Counted from the first letter of the stretch, positions 24,088 through 37,794 are shown. The stretch: 58,027 bases of DNA from Mesotaenium endlicherianum (GCA_009602735.1 WELA01004336.1:126633-184659); one strand, 5' to 3'. Numbers and translations are program-made. The notes: generated from the letters alone by a model not told the origin.

Positions 24088-24287
24088 NNNNNNNNNNNNN
24101 NNNNNNNNNNNNNNNNNNNNNNNNNNNNNNNNNNNNNNNNNNNNNNNNNNNNNNNNNNNNNNNNNNNNNNNNNNNNNNNNNNNNNNNNNNNNNNNNNNNN
24201 NNNNNNNNNNNNNNNNNNNNNNNNNNNNNNNNNNNNNNNNNNNNNNNNNNNNNNNNNNNNNNNNNNNNNNNNNNNNNNNNNNNNNNN

Positions 24288-24330
<43 letters not shown>

Positions 24331-26351
24331 GTCGTGGAAATCAGCCACTTTGTCGTAATTGGTTGGCTTATATGGCTATACATGCTAATAACGATATTGT
24401 GGAGAAATAAGTTCAATGTAAATAAAACTTTACTCTTGATTTGAGTTTCAATTTTCATTTTGAGTCCAAGTTGGTCCAACTTCCAAGTTGTTGAGTAAAG
24501 GGGGTGGTCCTGACATGCCCGAACCACGTTGGTTGATTTTTGTTTTCAATGGGAGCGTGCAAAGGGGGGTTTCTAACGAGTGTCGCCGTCTGCTGCACGT
24601 TCATTGGGTCGCTGTGACTCGCAACCAACATCCGGCGGCCCTTGGCCTTGTGCAGCTTTTGGAGAAGCCTGGTTGGCTTTGTTTCATTAAGGCTGCGGCT
24701 ATCATCACGGCCATGCCGTCCAGGTGCCCATGGTCTCGCAGCCTATATACCAACGTCAAAATGGGTTTAAGTTTTGGCCGTTGCCGCTTCACGTTAACGA
24801 GCCACGCGAAAAAATTGGGTCTGACGAGTCCGCGCGTTGTTCACCGAGAAACCTGAGGCGTCCGAAAGTGCCGCGATTAGTTTAAGAATAAAAAATGTAT
24901 GTCAGTTCGTGCAGTACGCGCGAACCGACTTAGTTTGCTTATTTTAAACTCAATACGGGAAAACGCGTACGGCGTAACCTTGCTTTTAAGTACTTACATT
25001 AACATGCATGCCAATTTCTTTTCTTTGCAATATATTGAAGGTAGTCTGCCTCTAACCTCGTGAATATGCATACTCGATGCCTTTATAGCTGTAACGATCC
25101 GCCGCGTGGCCGGATGCGGCGCGTGCGACACTTCGCGTGGAGCGATAGAAGTGTCGGTTTGAATTGTATAAGTACAGTTGGTGCGCGATCAAAGTACCTC
25201 AAGGTACCTTGTCGTTCGTATCGCTATTATTGTGTAATTTCTAGATAAGATTGTAAGACAGCATAGATAGAATAAATAGTACTAGTATAGGATATTACAA
25301 AGTTGAGGATAGAGATCCACTATCCCATTCTTCACTACTTCTTTATTCAATATAAGCCTATATATTTATTTCATCTTTTCTATTTCTCTGAGAGATGGAA
25401 TATGTCACGAATACGTAAGCAAGCACACACCGGCAAGTCATACCATTCTACAAATTAACACCTTGTATCAACGTTTTAGCCCATGTTTTTGTAAAATTAC
25501 AGGAAGAGAAATAAAGCCAGCACATGGGCGGTTTTATATCCACTAACATCCACGAATGTCGGGGTGAAATGTTGACTACGGAAAGGTGGTGGTCGATGGG
25601 TGGCTAACACCATGGGGTGATAACTACCCTCCAAAATCGGCGGTTCATTGCGACACTTTTTCACTTGCGGCATGATTTCAAACTTTTCGACTTATTCAGC
25701 CCAGTTTAGCCCTGATGGTTGCGATTTGAATAAATGGAACGGAATCCTCTACGCCCCGACTTGCAATTCTTGCGAAAACTTTCAATAAATCAAAAAAGTC
25801 GCAGCCAGTCAGCACCCCACGGCTAACACCCGTGATTGCCCGTGATAAAGAGGTCTGACGTCGTCCGATTGGGTCAACTTGCAAGACGTAGCGTTGACTT
25901 GTATCAAAGTAGAACGACGTCAGTGTTTCTGATTTTTTCAATGCACTCGCTGCATCCATGATGCAAGGTGCTGATTAGTGTGTGCACACCAGTGCACACA
26001 CTTGCACACTCCGTATCCAACATCGGACATTGTCATGAGAAATATCCGAAGCCTTCGTTTGACAATCGTCCTGCTCATGCGATTGACTTCCTTGAGTAGC
26101 TGTGAGCTATCCTCGTCATTCGGTCCCTTTGATATGCTTTAGGTACTTCCATTGTCTCTTTGCAAAGATTGAACTCAAACTAGGAGGCATGTGTGGCAGC
26201 AATCGTAAGACATACTCCTTCTGATCCTCGAGTTTGGCGGTTAAAATAATTGTCACCGCTGGCTAGTCTTGGGAGTTACTTGACACCTTACTGTAGACGG
26301 TACTTAGAGGACTTTCAATCCTAGGTTCCTGAGCAGATATAGCCGCTAGAT
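20108..26351. other. AT-rich intergenic region, no gene recognised
   Basis: About 6.2 kb with no supportable gene. The central part (about 22,000-24,000) is very AT-rich. Short open frames such as 24488-24856 (+) have no motif I know and no paired splice sites. It contains a GA microsatellite around an assembly gap at 24014-24327 and a short tract of TTCAGGCTGG-like units at about 21425-21445. Confidence 0.5.
24014..24327. repeat. (GA)n microsatellite interrupted by a 200-base gap
   Basis: Pure GA dinucleotides run from 24014 to 24087, N from 24088 to 24287, and GA resumes from 24288 to 24327. The gap is exactly 200 N and flanked on both sides by the same repeat, so the true repeat length is unknown. 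Confidence 0.95.
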
Positions 26352-29113
26352 ATGGCAAATGCTGGGGCTAAGAAAAGGAAGGAAGAAAACGAAAGGCGCC
26401 TCAAGTCATTACTCAGGGTAGTTCTGATCGCAAATGTGAGTCGAGGAATGGGAATCGCTCGTTGAATGCTCGAACCACTGGCAATTTAAGTTTGTAAAGG
26501 CTACTTACAAGCAACAATTTATTTTTTCGTATATGCTTTACGGTTGTCTGTTTTGTGACAACACTATATTTCTCCGTTTACTCTACAGGGCCTTTATCTA
26601 GTGCTTCGACTTGGCGTCTTCTATTCGTCTTTCAAGTGGCAACACTGGCTTGGACTTCTGATCACCTCGGCAGCGTACAGCTTCTGCTATGGGCAAATTT
26701 CCACTATGGCGAAGCCTTTCTACGACGAGAGTGGGGAGCTGATTGATGGGGGATTCGACATTGGTTTGGGCGGGCTCTGTGGGTAAGTTCCGCAACCCAG
26801 GACCCTGGGCACACCTCCTGCTCAAGCAAGGGTAGCACAACACATATAATGGCATGTCACGCAGCTGGTGGAGCGGGGCAAGGGTGGGGGGTGGGGGGTA
26901 NGAAAGAGGTGTCGTATGTTGACTGGTGTTGACTGGAGGCCTTACATGTGACCTTGTTGTGGAACAGACCTGCACACAAGGGCAAGAATAAGTTGGGAGG
27001 GGAGGAAGGCAGGGAGGGGCAAAAGAGGGGGGGCTGTGCCTACCACATTTCCCCTGGTGTACCTAAAGTGGAGCCATGTACCTAATGTGGAGTCACGTAC
27101 CACATGCCACATGTCGAGAAGAGAGTTCGACACACATAGAGCTGCTGCATGCGAGTTAGTTCCTGGGGCGTCACTGAACGTGCTCTCCTAGCATGTGTAT
27201 GTCTGGTGCGGGCGGGCGGGCGGGCGGCAGGTACTACCATGACATCATCTTCCTCACAGCCTTCATCCAGGTGGTCTCCATTCTCTCCGACAAGGCGTGG
27301 TACCTGTACCTGCTGGTGTGCTCCTCGCACCTTCCTCCCCCTTTTTACGCATTCCCTGCCCCCCCCTCACCACCCTCCCCCCACTTCGTTCCCTGGCCCT
27401 CCCCCTTCCACCCCTCTCTTGCCTCTCCCTTTCCTCCCCATTGCCCGGCTGTTCGCAGCTGCTGAGCGTGCCCGGGCAAAGCTTCTGTTGTTTCCTGTTT
27501 TGAGGCTCGCTAAGTGAAATAGCCATGCTGGAAGGTTTGTGATGAGTGCCAGGGATATGAAGGAGTTGAGAGTGTTGTTCCTTGGTTGATGCAAAGGCCG
27601 GTTTGTGTGACGGCTATTATTCAAGACAGGATTTCTGCTGCTGCCCCTGCTGCTTCTGCTGCGCCTGCTGCTGCACCTGCTGCTTTTCTTGCTGCTATTG
27701 CTGAGTACGCATGCTATGTGTCACGTGCATTGGCGGCCACTTGTCCTCTGTGTACGCCTTGCCCCTCCGATCCACCTCGCATTTCCCTCTTGAACACGTT
27801 AAACTATGTCGTCCCTTCCGTCCGCAGCCCAGGCCGGGCATGCAAGAAGAGAAGAAATGCGTCTTGTGAGGCCAAGTGTGTTTGTTTTCGCCCCATAATC
27901 CTCTACTCACATTCCACAGTAAATTATAAGCATGACGTCACACACGTGCAATGGGTCACATCCCTTGGGACACCTAGGACTGGTGTTGCACCTGAACAGC
28001 AACCGGGGCGGCAAGCAGTGTGCGCAAGTGTGTATGTGTGTGTGTGTGGATGTCTGTGTGTGTGCTTATGTGTGCGCATAAGCACGTGCGTGTAAGCTTG
28101 TGGTCATAAGCGTGTGGTCATAAGCGTGTGCGTGCGTGTGCGCCTGTGCACGTGTGTGCGTGTGCGCCTGTGCGTGCGCATGCCGTTTGTGTTGTGTGTG
28201 TACGGGAAAAGTTATCAAGAAAGTCCAGGGAGGTGCTTGAGCAGGTACCGGGATTTGCTTTCTACAAGCTGTGGGTGCTCGTCCTGTACCCCTACTTCTT
28301 CGCGCCGCGCCCGGTGAGTGCGTCATTTGCATGGACCCTGTCGATGTGTCGCTTTTGGAGGTAGGTAGGCCCGTGCTCCCACTGCGTGAGCCCCTCTCTA
28401 CGTGCGTTGGTGCTGCCCACAAGTGCAGCTTGGATTTGGTGGAAGGAGTCATTAGGTAGGGGAGGTACATGCGTGTCGCCCTGTTCATTCAGCACTACAT
28501 GCGATGTTCTGAATGTAGGCACGTCTTGAAGGTTTTGTCGGATGTCACTAAGTCGAGGGAGGCGTATTGCTACGAGCGCGATTGCTGAAGACAGCCAGCC
28601 ACAGCTCAAACATAGTCGATGTATGATGAACTTGGAAGGCTTCGGGCACGCACAATGATGTCCCCTTTTGAAAGCATGATAGATAATTTGTCGGGTTCTG
28701 GCTCTTCCAAAACAAGTACATGCAGTAGGATGTCAGACACTTGTCATTGTTTTGGAAGTGTCCCAAATATGCTCAGCAAGGGTAAGCGGCTGCTCACGAC
28801 TGGAGTTTGGAGAATCTGTTAGAAAAGTTTGTGGCTGGAGTCAGCAGGCATGAGTGCTTTAGGTGTTTTTTGATAGGAGACGAGGTTTGAAACGTAAGAA
28901 CATAACGTTATGAAGGGTTTTTGGTGATTAGGCTTGAAAAAGAGTATAAGTAGTGGAAGCGGCATGCATTGCCTGTCATTGTCTTTATTGTATATATCTT
29001 GGGCTTTGTGAATTGTGCAGCAAGAAGAGGAAGAGGACGAGAAATCGCGGAAGAAAAGGGAGAAGGCGGAGAAGAAAGCTGCAAGGCCCAAATTTTCAAA
29101 GGCAAGGAGGTAG
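26352..29113 (+). CDS. TMEM208: TMEM208 homologue (ER membrane protein, SND2-like)
   Basis: Five exons, 26352-26435, 26589-26782, 27231-27315, 28245-28313 and 29021-29113, give 174 residues, the usual plant length. All have GT-AG borders and consistent phases (0, 2, 0, 0). The sequence starts MANAGAKKRKEENERRLKSL, then shows the family hallmarks VFYSSFKWQHWLGLLITSAA, MAKPFYDESGELIDGGFD and YYHDIIFLTAFIQVVSILSD, followed by further hydrophobic segments and a basic, charged tail (DEKSRKKREKAEKKAARPKF). TMEM208 is an ER multi-span protein; its yeast relative Snd2/Env10 acts in the SRP-independent (SND) route that targets membrane proteins to the ER. The intron before exon 3 contains a single undetermined base at 26901, and the intron before exon 4 contains a long GT-rich tract. 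Identification is confident. Confidence 0.92.
28025..28190. repeat. GT-rich tract before TMEM208 exon 4
   Basis: Imperfect GT/GC dinucleotides including a tandem TAAGCGTGTGGTCA-like unit near 28100-28125. It ends about 55 bases before the acceptor at 28245. Confidence 0.9.
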
Positions 29114-30335
29114 AGGAGCTGGTCAGATTGACGATACACCTAGCGTATCGATTACGATTGTAAATACCATGAGATGTAAAAGTTTTCTCAATTTTCACCG
29201 ACAAACTTAGGCATACTTGGCTGGGATGTTGTGCAGCATAGGACGTTGTGGTATGCACTTGCAATTATTACCATCAATTGTGCCCAATATTCTTGCTCTT
29301 TTGTGACTTCAAAGAGGGACAAAGCTAACATAATGTTGAAAGTCGATCTTTTGAAAATGACTACATGGATGCCTCGGTCCTTGCGTCCTTAGTGCCAATC
29401 ATAGAGGGCATTCCCTGATCCTTTGTGAATTGTAAATAGTTGCATGACAATCAAGTGTGTCTTATTCCAAGTGAACAGATATTGCGTTCTAAACAAATAT
29501 AACCTCTAGATGGGAATTAACACAATTTCACGTAGCATTTGAGATGAACTCATCTTGTGAAACTTCATGTAAGATTAGTTCTCCTTTTTGTGCTCGTCCT
29601 TAATAAACAACACAAGTTATACGCATCAAATTCTTATACCACTGTTCGATTGTCAAGAAAATTGATGCAATATGTTGCCTGTGGTACTCTTTAGGTTCTA
29701 TGCATATAAAGTAGGCAGAAAATATTGGTTACTGAAAAAAAAATGCATAGATACTTTTTAATATGAAGCCGATAAATTATTTGAGTAATTTTTAGTTTTT
29801 AAAGCTTTTGTCATATGCTTACGACAATCGAGGAAACGACTCCGTAAGTCATGACACTTTCTGTATCGCGAACGAGTGCTGATTTCGAGAGAGACCATGG
29901 TCCATGGTTGACATGGTCAGTATCGAAATTTGGATGTCACCAGTAGTGGACGGTAGCGGGTACCAATGCGTACGGCAATTTGGGACGATGGGCCTCGGAT
30001 GGCAGCCAATTCATGAATTTGCGGTCAGATGATTGCAATACCGAGAGAGCGTAGTTATGGCGCTCAATTTTGGTCACTTTGGTCGCTTTTGGTACGCTAA
30101 AATTTGCTAAAACTGGTTTCAATATATATTCCTACGTAGTCGATGTCGCCAAAGCAAACATGGGAATAAATCTATATTCCTGGCAAGACAGCTCCAAAGT
30201 TTGCCGGCATATGCAGCTGTGTCCCCCTCAGCGTCGTGACTTCTGAGGAGTCTTCCATCTTCCTAGCAACAGAGAAGTTGCCCATTATCAGGACATCTTC
30301 ATCCCGTTCGTAAGTTGCTTGATAGATCTTGCGCA
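29114..30335. other. Intergenic region between TMEM208 and PRP39
   Basis: AT-rich, with only short frames and no motif. It must include the TMEM208 3' end and the PRP39 promoter and 5' leader. I see no convincing TATA element at a useful distance from the PRP39 start. Confidence 0.5.
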
Positions 30336-32462
30336 ATGACAGAACAGGCAGCTGAAGTGCTAGTCGAAACCCCTCAAGACGTTGCACCCATGGTAGTCGA
30401 AGAAAATGCTACAGATATAGATCCTGCTTCTGTGCAGTCAGCAAATGAAAATGCGACAGATGCTGTGGTAGATGCAGTGGCAGCTTCAGATGCTGCACCA
30501 GCTGTAGAAGCTGCTGAAGCTAAACCAGCTGAAGGTAAGTTTTCACAGTAACTTGTCATGTGACATGCCAATATGAAGACAGGCATCTTGTACACTCACG
30601 GAAGATGAGAACTTTGTTATTGGCAAGGGTGTGACCACTATGCATGACAACACTGTGAGTTTGTATTTCAGTAACAGTCGTCTTTTCCCTCATGGTGCAG
30701 TTGTGATTTCCGAGGAAGAGAAGCTTTGGTCCACTGTTAGGGAGAATCCATCCGACTTCGCCTCGTGGGTCAGTCTCATTGTTGAGATAGAAAAATCTGT
30801 GAGTTTCTGTACCCTCACTTCCTTTCGAGCTATTACCTTCATGGAAGCCCCTAAGCTGAACCCTAAGCCTTGTGCCTGGCAAATGAGCTTGTTGTGCATT
30901 GCCTTCTTGCACATGGTTAATATCTTGTGGGTTCATTCTTTTTGCAGGAAGATATATCGAAGATCAGGACATGTTACGATGGCTTCCTGGTGGAGTTTCC
31001 ACTGTGCTACGGTTACTGGAAAAAGTATGCAGATTTGGAAGGAAAGCATGGCACTCAGGAGAAAGTTGTCGAGGTTTATGAGCGAGGAGTAGTTTCAGTT
31101 CCTTATAGCGTGGACATGTGGGCACATTACAGTAACTACCTCATAGAGAAGGCAGAGGATGACGATGAGATAAGAAGGTGCGTTGCGCTCATCAGAAGAC
31201 AATCCGGAGCATTACATTTCCATCCAATATGCATGTTATTTATTGTGCCCAATCAGACCTCTGCATCCTTGTTTTATTGTATGGCCAAATATGTGTTCTG
31301 TGATCCGTATTGCCTGGATGAGACTAACGTTGCACCTGTTTTGCAGAAAGCATCGAGTTTTGTACGCATTGTTGGGATTTGCTTTGGGTCCTATTATAGA
31401 GCTGAACTTGATGTTTTGTGGTCAGGGGGTGTCTTTTCTTAAACGAAAGGTAGTGCAGAAGTTTTGGTGCGTTTGTAAGTATCTCCTCCGCACAGTTTTT
31501 GGTTCATATTACTCCGTGAGAATAAGTCAAGCTTATCTCTTGAGGGGTCTCCTGTCTATAGTAATGTGATGAGCAAAGTCATCACATCATGTCCGCATCT
31601 TTTTGTCTTGCGTATGTCAATGTCATGTCAGTCTGGCACATTCACTACCTACATTCCTGTGGCGAAGCCCTTGTCAGAGCAGAGAGGTGCCCTCAGCGCT
31701 GCAGTTTGCGGGCATAGTTTGAGGTAAACATAGCAACAGCTTAACATTTGTGAGCTTCTGCCTCAAGCTCTTGCAACAACTGTGTGAATTACCCTTGCTG
31801 TCGTCCTTTAAGAGAAAGCTGATGTCTGTATATGGATGTTTTAGAGTGTGCTGCGAAGCACTTGCCCCATGTTTAAGGCCGACGTGTAATTGAGCCATCC
31901 CTTCGGAGGGAGTAGTGTAGGTCTGGACAGAGTTGACGGCTTTTTCCTGTGTTATTGCAGGTTGCTGGAAAGAGGTCTCACATATGTCGGCTCCGACTAC
32001 TTGGCACATCTTCTTTGGGACAAGTACCTGGACTTCGAGCTCAAGAAGGAGCAGTGGACCAATGTTGCCCAGTTGTACAGCCGCATTCTCCAGATTCCTT
32101 TGCAACAGCTTGATCGTTACTACAACAGGTGACTAGCAACTTCACGTGTTTATTGCCTACTTTTTACCACTTATTATCGCACAAGGGCTTGTAGTTGTTG
32201 CCCCTACGGTTTCAAGATCTCAAGTATTTCTAGTTTCCCCTTTGTTTTTCCCCAACGAGCATATGGTGTGTGGAACATTCTGACTGCATGTTCCTGTTAT
32301 CTTTGCCTGATTAGGTGTAGACTAGTATACACTTGTTTCTGCCTTCTCAAATCACACCGTTTCTTTCCTCGCTGTTAGCAGCTTCAAGCAATTTGTTCAA
32401 AGTCATACCCTCCCAGAAATTCGAACATCTGAAGAATCAGCTGAAGCAGAGAAGGAGGCGGA

Positions 32463-32496
<34 letters not shown>

Positions 32497-35400
32497 CCTG
32501 CTGCACCTGAAGTTCCTGCTCCCATTACTCCGGCAGAAGGAGATGCTGAAGTTTCTATGGAAGAGACCTCAGCACCTGCTGAGACTCCAGCTGAGCCTTC
32601 AGTTGAAGCGCCAGCTGATGCACAGGCTAAAGCGCCCGCAAAAGGCGGGAAGACAGATGCAGAACAGCTTGCCGAGTATTTGGCTGTGCGGGAGGCATAC
32701 TATAAGGCCAGCAAAGAAAGAGATGGGAAAATCAGAGAATTTGAAGTGCTTATTAAGCGTCCATATTTTCATGTGAAGCCACTCGATGAATTACAGCTTG
32801 CAAACTGGCAGAGGTATCTTGATTTCATTGAGAAAGAGGGAGATCTTGCTAAGGTAAGTCCATTTCTTTATACGACTAAGGTACATATTAGTCTTGTGTG
32901 CATCACATATGGAGTAGACGACTGCACGCAAGTTGACTTGCTGTCTCTTAGATGTTTTGTGTGTTTTGACTGAAAAGTGCAGCATGATGGTGATATTTGA
33001 TTAGCAGATAGGCTAGCCCCACAAGAATTGTTCTGTGGCTAGATACTGAGTTTTTGCAGCGTACTGGGCTTTCTGTGGATGCAGATTATCAACCTGTACG
33101 AGCGGTGTCTCATCCCTTGTGCTAGCTACCCTGAGTACTGGATCCGTTATATCCAACGGATGGAACTGGATAAGGAACTTGAACGAGCAGCAGCGGCTTT
33201 GTACAGAGCTACTGCAGTTTTCCTGAAGGTGAGCTCACTCTTGCGTATTCTTTGTACCTACCTATATCGCGGGGTAGTCTTGGAGCCAGGTAATATCTGC
33301 ATATCTATGTGCTAAGGCTCGTAACAGATTCAGACATACTCATGCCAAATCTGTACGCGGGGGTGGGTTTTTTGTCTAATATTTTATTTGAATCCTCGTG
33401 TGCTGGTCATTAATGAGCTGTAACTTAGGAAAGATGCATGTATACTATGGCTTTCAGATACAATTGCTGAGTATGCTGATCTGAAGCATAACAATTGGGC
33501 CTTATGCCTGGCGTATCGTTGTTTTTTTCCTTCTTGGTTATCTGCAGCATCGGCCCGAAATTTTTGTGTTTTCCGCGAAATACAAGGAGCAACAACAGGA
33601 CATTGAAGGAGCCCGAGCTGACTACAAGACTGCCATTAGTTTGGCTCCAGGACTCGTCGAGGCAATTATCCGACAAGCCAATTTTGAGCGCCGACAGGTA
33701 TAAGGCCTTGTTATTAAGCATTTTCCTACCGGCCATGAGGAAAAAGGCTATCTAATTATCTAAGTCCTTATACATGTAATTTGCAATATTACGAAGTGAA
33801 ATCTGGGAGAAAGGAGCCGTGCTCTGTGTTCATTCAATATGGTTGTATCAGCTAGTCGTTAGAGCATCTAGTTTTGAACTTTTTCTGGCTTGCTCTATTT
33901 TTTTTGCAATGTAGGTACCCTGTGAGGAGCCTTTGCTTGCACAGGTATAATTTGACAGTGTTACTAACCTTTGAACTCCTGCTTCTTCCTTAATCCAGGG
34001 TGGTGTGGAGGCTGCCTGTGTGCTGTACGATGGCCTCATTGAGGCAGAGCAAGCCAAGGAGGACTCCAAGTCTTTCCCCTTCATCTGCATGCAGTATGCC
34101 CGCTTCTTGGATTTGGTATGTGGTGCTCTACACATGTGGCTGTAGCGATGCATGTCACTGAAGCAGGAGTAGCCTGCAAGTTTTCTTGCAAACCTTCTGA
34201 ATCTTAGCAAGTAGGGCAAATATGCAGGCATAAGAAGTTTTGCGTGCACCCTACCCTATGGCTGTCTCCTCATGTGTGTGGACATGTGCTCATCAGTTGT
34301 AAAGATGGTCGTGATGTTATTACATATGTGACTCCCTTGACACAGTCTCATCCGGGTGTTTCCGGCAGCCCTTTTATACAGAAGGTGTCCTTATATGCAA
34401 CGTGTGGAGCAATAAGGTTCTGGCAAATAACTTCGTATTATATGAGACATAAGGAGGATCTTTTCATAACCCTGATTGGGTTTAATGTGTATTTTTTGCA
34501 GGCTGTAAAAGATACGGAGAAGGCTCGAACTGTTTATGGGCTAGGTGTGGGCAAAGTGCAGTCTTCCAAGACTCTGTGGCAGGTATTTGCTCATAGTACA
34601 CAAGCCAAAGCTCTGCATCAAGTGTGTCCATGTGAAATTTCTCCGTCTATGTTTGCTGAGTCCTGCCATGGAGAGTAACATGGTGAAAGTATGGCTTATA
34701 AGAAGTGTGCCTTGCATATAGTGGGTAACAGTTGATTTGCACCGTATGTGAAGTATCTACATAGGGTGCAGGCTAGTGTGTGCGCATGTGCTTGTCTTTT
34801 TCTCGCCTGTGTATCAGTCGCATCTGACTGTGCCTGCTGTGGCTGGATGAATGTTCATTTTGCTGCGTCAGGTTTTCCTCACGCTGTGCTTTAGTTCGCT
34901 CACTCTGCAATTACTTATATGTTTGCCAGGCTGCGATAGCATTTGAGGCTTCACATGGAGGAGAAGGGCAGGCAGAGAGGGTGAGCAGTCTCATTGAGCA
35001 GGCGCTAGCTGCTGTGAAGACCGACGGAACTCCAGCACTGTCGTCATCCGAACGCGAAGAGTTGTCCAGCTTGCAATCTGAGGTGCTTCTCGCTCAGCTG
35101 GACTCAGCTACTAGGATCCATGCAGATAGTTGCAGAGTCTTTTGTTCCATTTCTATAGCTGCTCTCTGATCTGCCATAGCATTTCATATTGCCCATTGCC
35201 CCTTCCATTGTATCACTCAATTGTTGGCTCTGGGCCGAAGGCCCAAGCCCCTTCCCTGCCGCATGCTCTTCTCAACTACAGATTTCGAGATTAGGACCAC
35301 CCAATCTGCTCGACGCCCCCGCTGTAACTTTCACTCTGGGCCACGTGGTGCATGTTCCAAGTCCTTGTTGAACGTTCCTCTTGCACCTGGTGTCACAACT

Positions 35401-37071
35401 TTTGAACTTGCCCTTATTCAACCTGTCCAATGCAGGTTGCCGACCTCTTGGGGAGTGTGGAGGGAGCACGAGAGGCTGAGCGCAAGCACCGCGAGCGCTT
35501 CCCCCTAAGGAAGGGCGTGGTGGAGGCCAAGAAGCGCCCCGCCCAGGACGGCGGGGCCTCGGGATACGAGAGGGGCAGCAAGCACCACAAGTCGCAGCAC
35601 GGCGGCTCCCACTATGGCCCTGGCGGCTACGCCAACGGCCAGGCTGGCTACGGCGGGCCCGGCTACGGAGGATACAACCAGGCCCCGTATGGCCCGCCAG
35701 CTGGACAGCGCCCCCCCCCTGCCCAGCCTCAGGCGTACCCGGCGTACCCTCCCCCTGTGGACCAGGTAATGGATGGTGCAGGCTCCTCTGTCACTTGCTG
35801 TTGCAGAGTGGTCGACTTGGGCTTCAAATTCATTTGTTTTGGGGTTTGATCGGTTCCCATCTTGAAAATTCTTCTGTGGAGAAGTATGAGTTGCTTTGGA
35901 CATTCGTGGGGTGTTTGTGCCCAGTGCTTGTTACATTTCTGTGGGTGCTGAGCTACTGCTTTAGGATTCAGACTTTTGAGGGACGTCATATGTTGAGCCC
36001 GCGCTCACAGGGGGCAGTATTGCAAGTGGATGCCGTCCGAAAGGGCTCCTTCTGTGGAGGTTTAAGCACGTTATGAGCACTGCAGTTAATACGAAATGTG
36101 GCCTCATTTGCCCTGTCATGGTCTAGAATTGATGTCCTGAGTCCTGCAATATCTGATGTAGGGATCTCCTCGCCTGTAGAGCCCAACTCGTCCAGAAAGA
36201 TGATACTCTTGCTGCAGATTTTTTTTCTGCATCTAAGTTGATGGACAGGAACAAATATGCTCGTGCAAGTAGTGCCAACATTGTACCCTATATTGTAATT
36301 CAATCCTCTTCCTAAAGGGCTTATGGGATGGGCTGCGCAGAGTGGATACAACTATGGAGGATACGGCGGCTACGGAGCTGCGCCGGCTGCAGCACCTCCA
36401 GCAGCTTATGGAGGCTACCAGGGTTATGCTCCTCAGGTACTGGCTGGTTGGCTTACAAGACGAGCATTTTTGTGATTAGAAATTATCTGTTTTTGCTTGT
36501 TGCATTTATCTCACCCTGCCTATATCGATATAATCTGGAACATTCTCACTCCATCGAAGTTTCTTTTGACTTTGTCGAAGTTATTAACGAGCGTTGCGGT
36601 TGTTCTTTGACATAAGGCTGAATGATGTGTTCGAGAGGTCTCGTGCATGTGACGTGTCTTTTACTGCCAAATTGACTTCTGATTCGCTGCTCGATACCCA
36701 CCATTTGGATGTTGGGGCCTTTCATTACTGCCAAATTGACTTCTGATTCGCTGCTCGATACCCACCATTTGGATGTTGGGGCCTTTCAAATTTTGTTATA
36801 TTGCATCATGCTTCAGTCTTTATGTAGGTGGATGACCTTTTGAAGCGCGGTGATTGCTGCTGCCGGTGGTTGTTAGGGTGTGATGTCTTCAAATGTCAAG
36901 AGTCTCTCAGTATCTATTATCATGACTTTTGAGCTTGCTGACCGATTTCCGAGTTCGGGTTGATGTGCGCAGCCATATGTTGCTCCAGCAGCATACTCTT
37001 CTGTCCCAGCTGCTGCCCCTGTAGCAGGCGCTCAGCCTGCTTACTACGGTCAAGGCTATTATGGTCAGTGA
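30336..37071 (+). CDS. PRP39: Pre-mRNA-processing factor 39 (U1 snRNP-associated, HAT repeats)
   Basis: Thirteen exons: 30336-30534, 30701-30798, 30948-31177, 31961-32128, 32382-32853, 33085-33228, 33548-33697, 33999-34115, 34502-34582, 34930-35082, 35436-35765, 36341-36436, 36973-37071. All joins keep frame and give 778 residues. PRP39 is a U1 snRNP factor that helps select 5' splice sites in the nucleus. An acidic, Ala-rich N-terminus (about 66 residues) precedes HAT-type repeats: [120 protein letters not shown] and [20 protein letters not shown]. An Ala/Pro/Glu-rich insert of about 90 residues, including a poly-Ala run from a GCA microsatellite, splits the HAT array. The C-terminus is Gly/Tyr/Pro/Gln-rich ([11 protein letters not shown], ending YYGQGYYGQ). 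Exon 5 begins at a NAGCAG acceptor; I chose 32382 because it gives the family YxxSFK pattern. Confidence 0.92.
32464..32494. repeat. CAG/GCA trinucleotide repeat encoding poly-Ala in PRP39
   Basis: About ten GCA triplets, in frame in exon 5 of PRP39, within a low-complexity insert that interrupts the HAT-repeat array. Confidence 0.9.
36661..36788. repeat. Perfect 64-bp tandem duplication in a PRP39 intron
   Basis: The unit at 36661-36724 is repeated immediately at 36725-36788 with no difference that I can see. It lies in the last intron of PRP39 (36437-36972) and creates no coding sequence. Perfect identity suggests a recent duplication or an assembly artefact. Confidence 0.95.
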
Positions 37072-37794
37072 TTTTCCGCGGGGCATGGTCGTGCCCGCTG
37101 AGTGCAGGCTAGTTTGCATCTAGACTACTTCAATTGTTTCAAGATGGTAATAATATGGAGATATGATTTGGACACCTTGATTGCTGTGCACTTTGATGTG
37201 GATGTTGAGGTTTTAGTTGTGGGGGCAGTTATTACTTTTTGCTTGTGTCGTTTTCCTTGTCTACTGTGTTGTGCTTCCCCCACCATACTGGCAGTGGAAG
37301 TGCAATTTTTATGCACTTAAAGCATTTGGTGCACCAAGTACACCAGAAAAGGGTAGGCATGTTCGTGCTTGTCATTATATCACATGCTTAGGCAACTCTA
37401 CAGATTGTTAAGCACAAGCTTTGCCAGGTTCTTATGCTCAAACCGGAAAGCCACTGAGACAGTTAGAAAGGTACATAAACTCAATGATGGAGAGTACACT
37501 TACAACACAAACTGCAAGCTCAAGTGCCAGATGCAAGTAGAAGCTTATGTACACGGTAGATAACTGGTTATGAGCTAAGGAGAGTAATACAAGCAAGTCT
37601 ACAGTGCATGCGGTAAGATGCTGTTTCTCTACATATACGTATAGATATATAACACATTGCAGTCAATGGGATACCCATGTACATTCAGGCTGAGGCATTA
37701 CTTCCCTGCCTTGATTCGCAAGCCTGGACCCCTGATTGCCATATTTCTATTACCTTGACCATTGACATGACTAGCAGGCACACGTGGTCCAGAT
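37072..37794. other. Convergent intergenic region between PRP39 and gene A of the zinc-domain cluster
   Basis: This holds the 3' ends of two convergent genes. Open frames here are short and AT-biased with no motif. Confidence 0.5.

Noticed and set aside
24488..24856. 122-codon plus-strand frame
   Set aside because: No recognisable domain, no neighbouring exons, AT-rich surroundings; chance open frame is likely.
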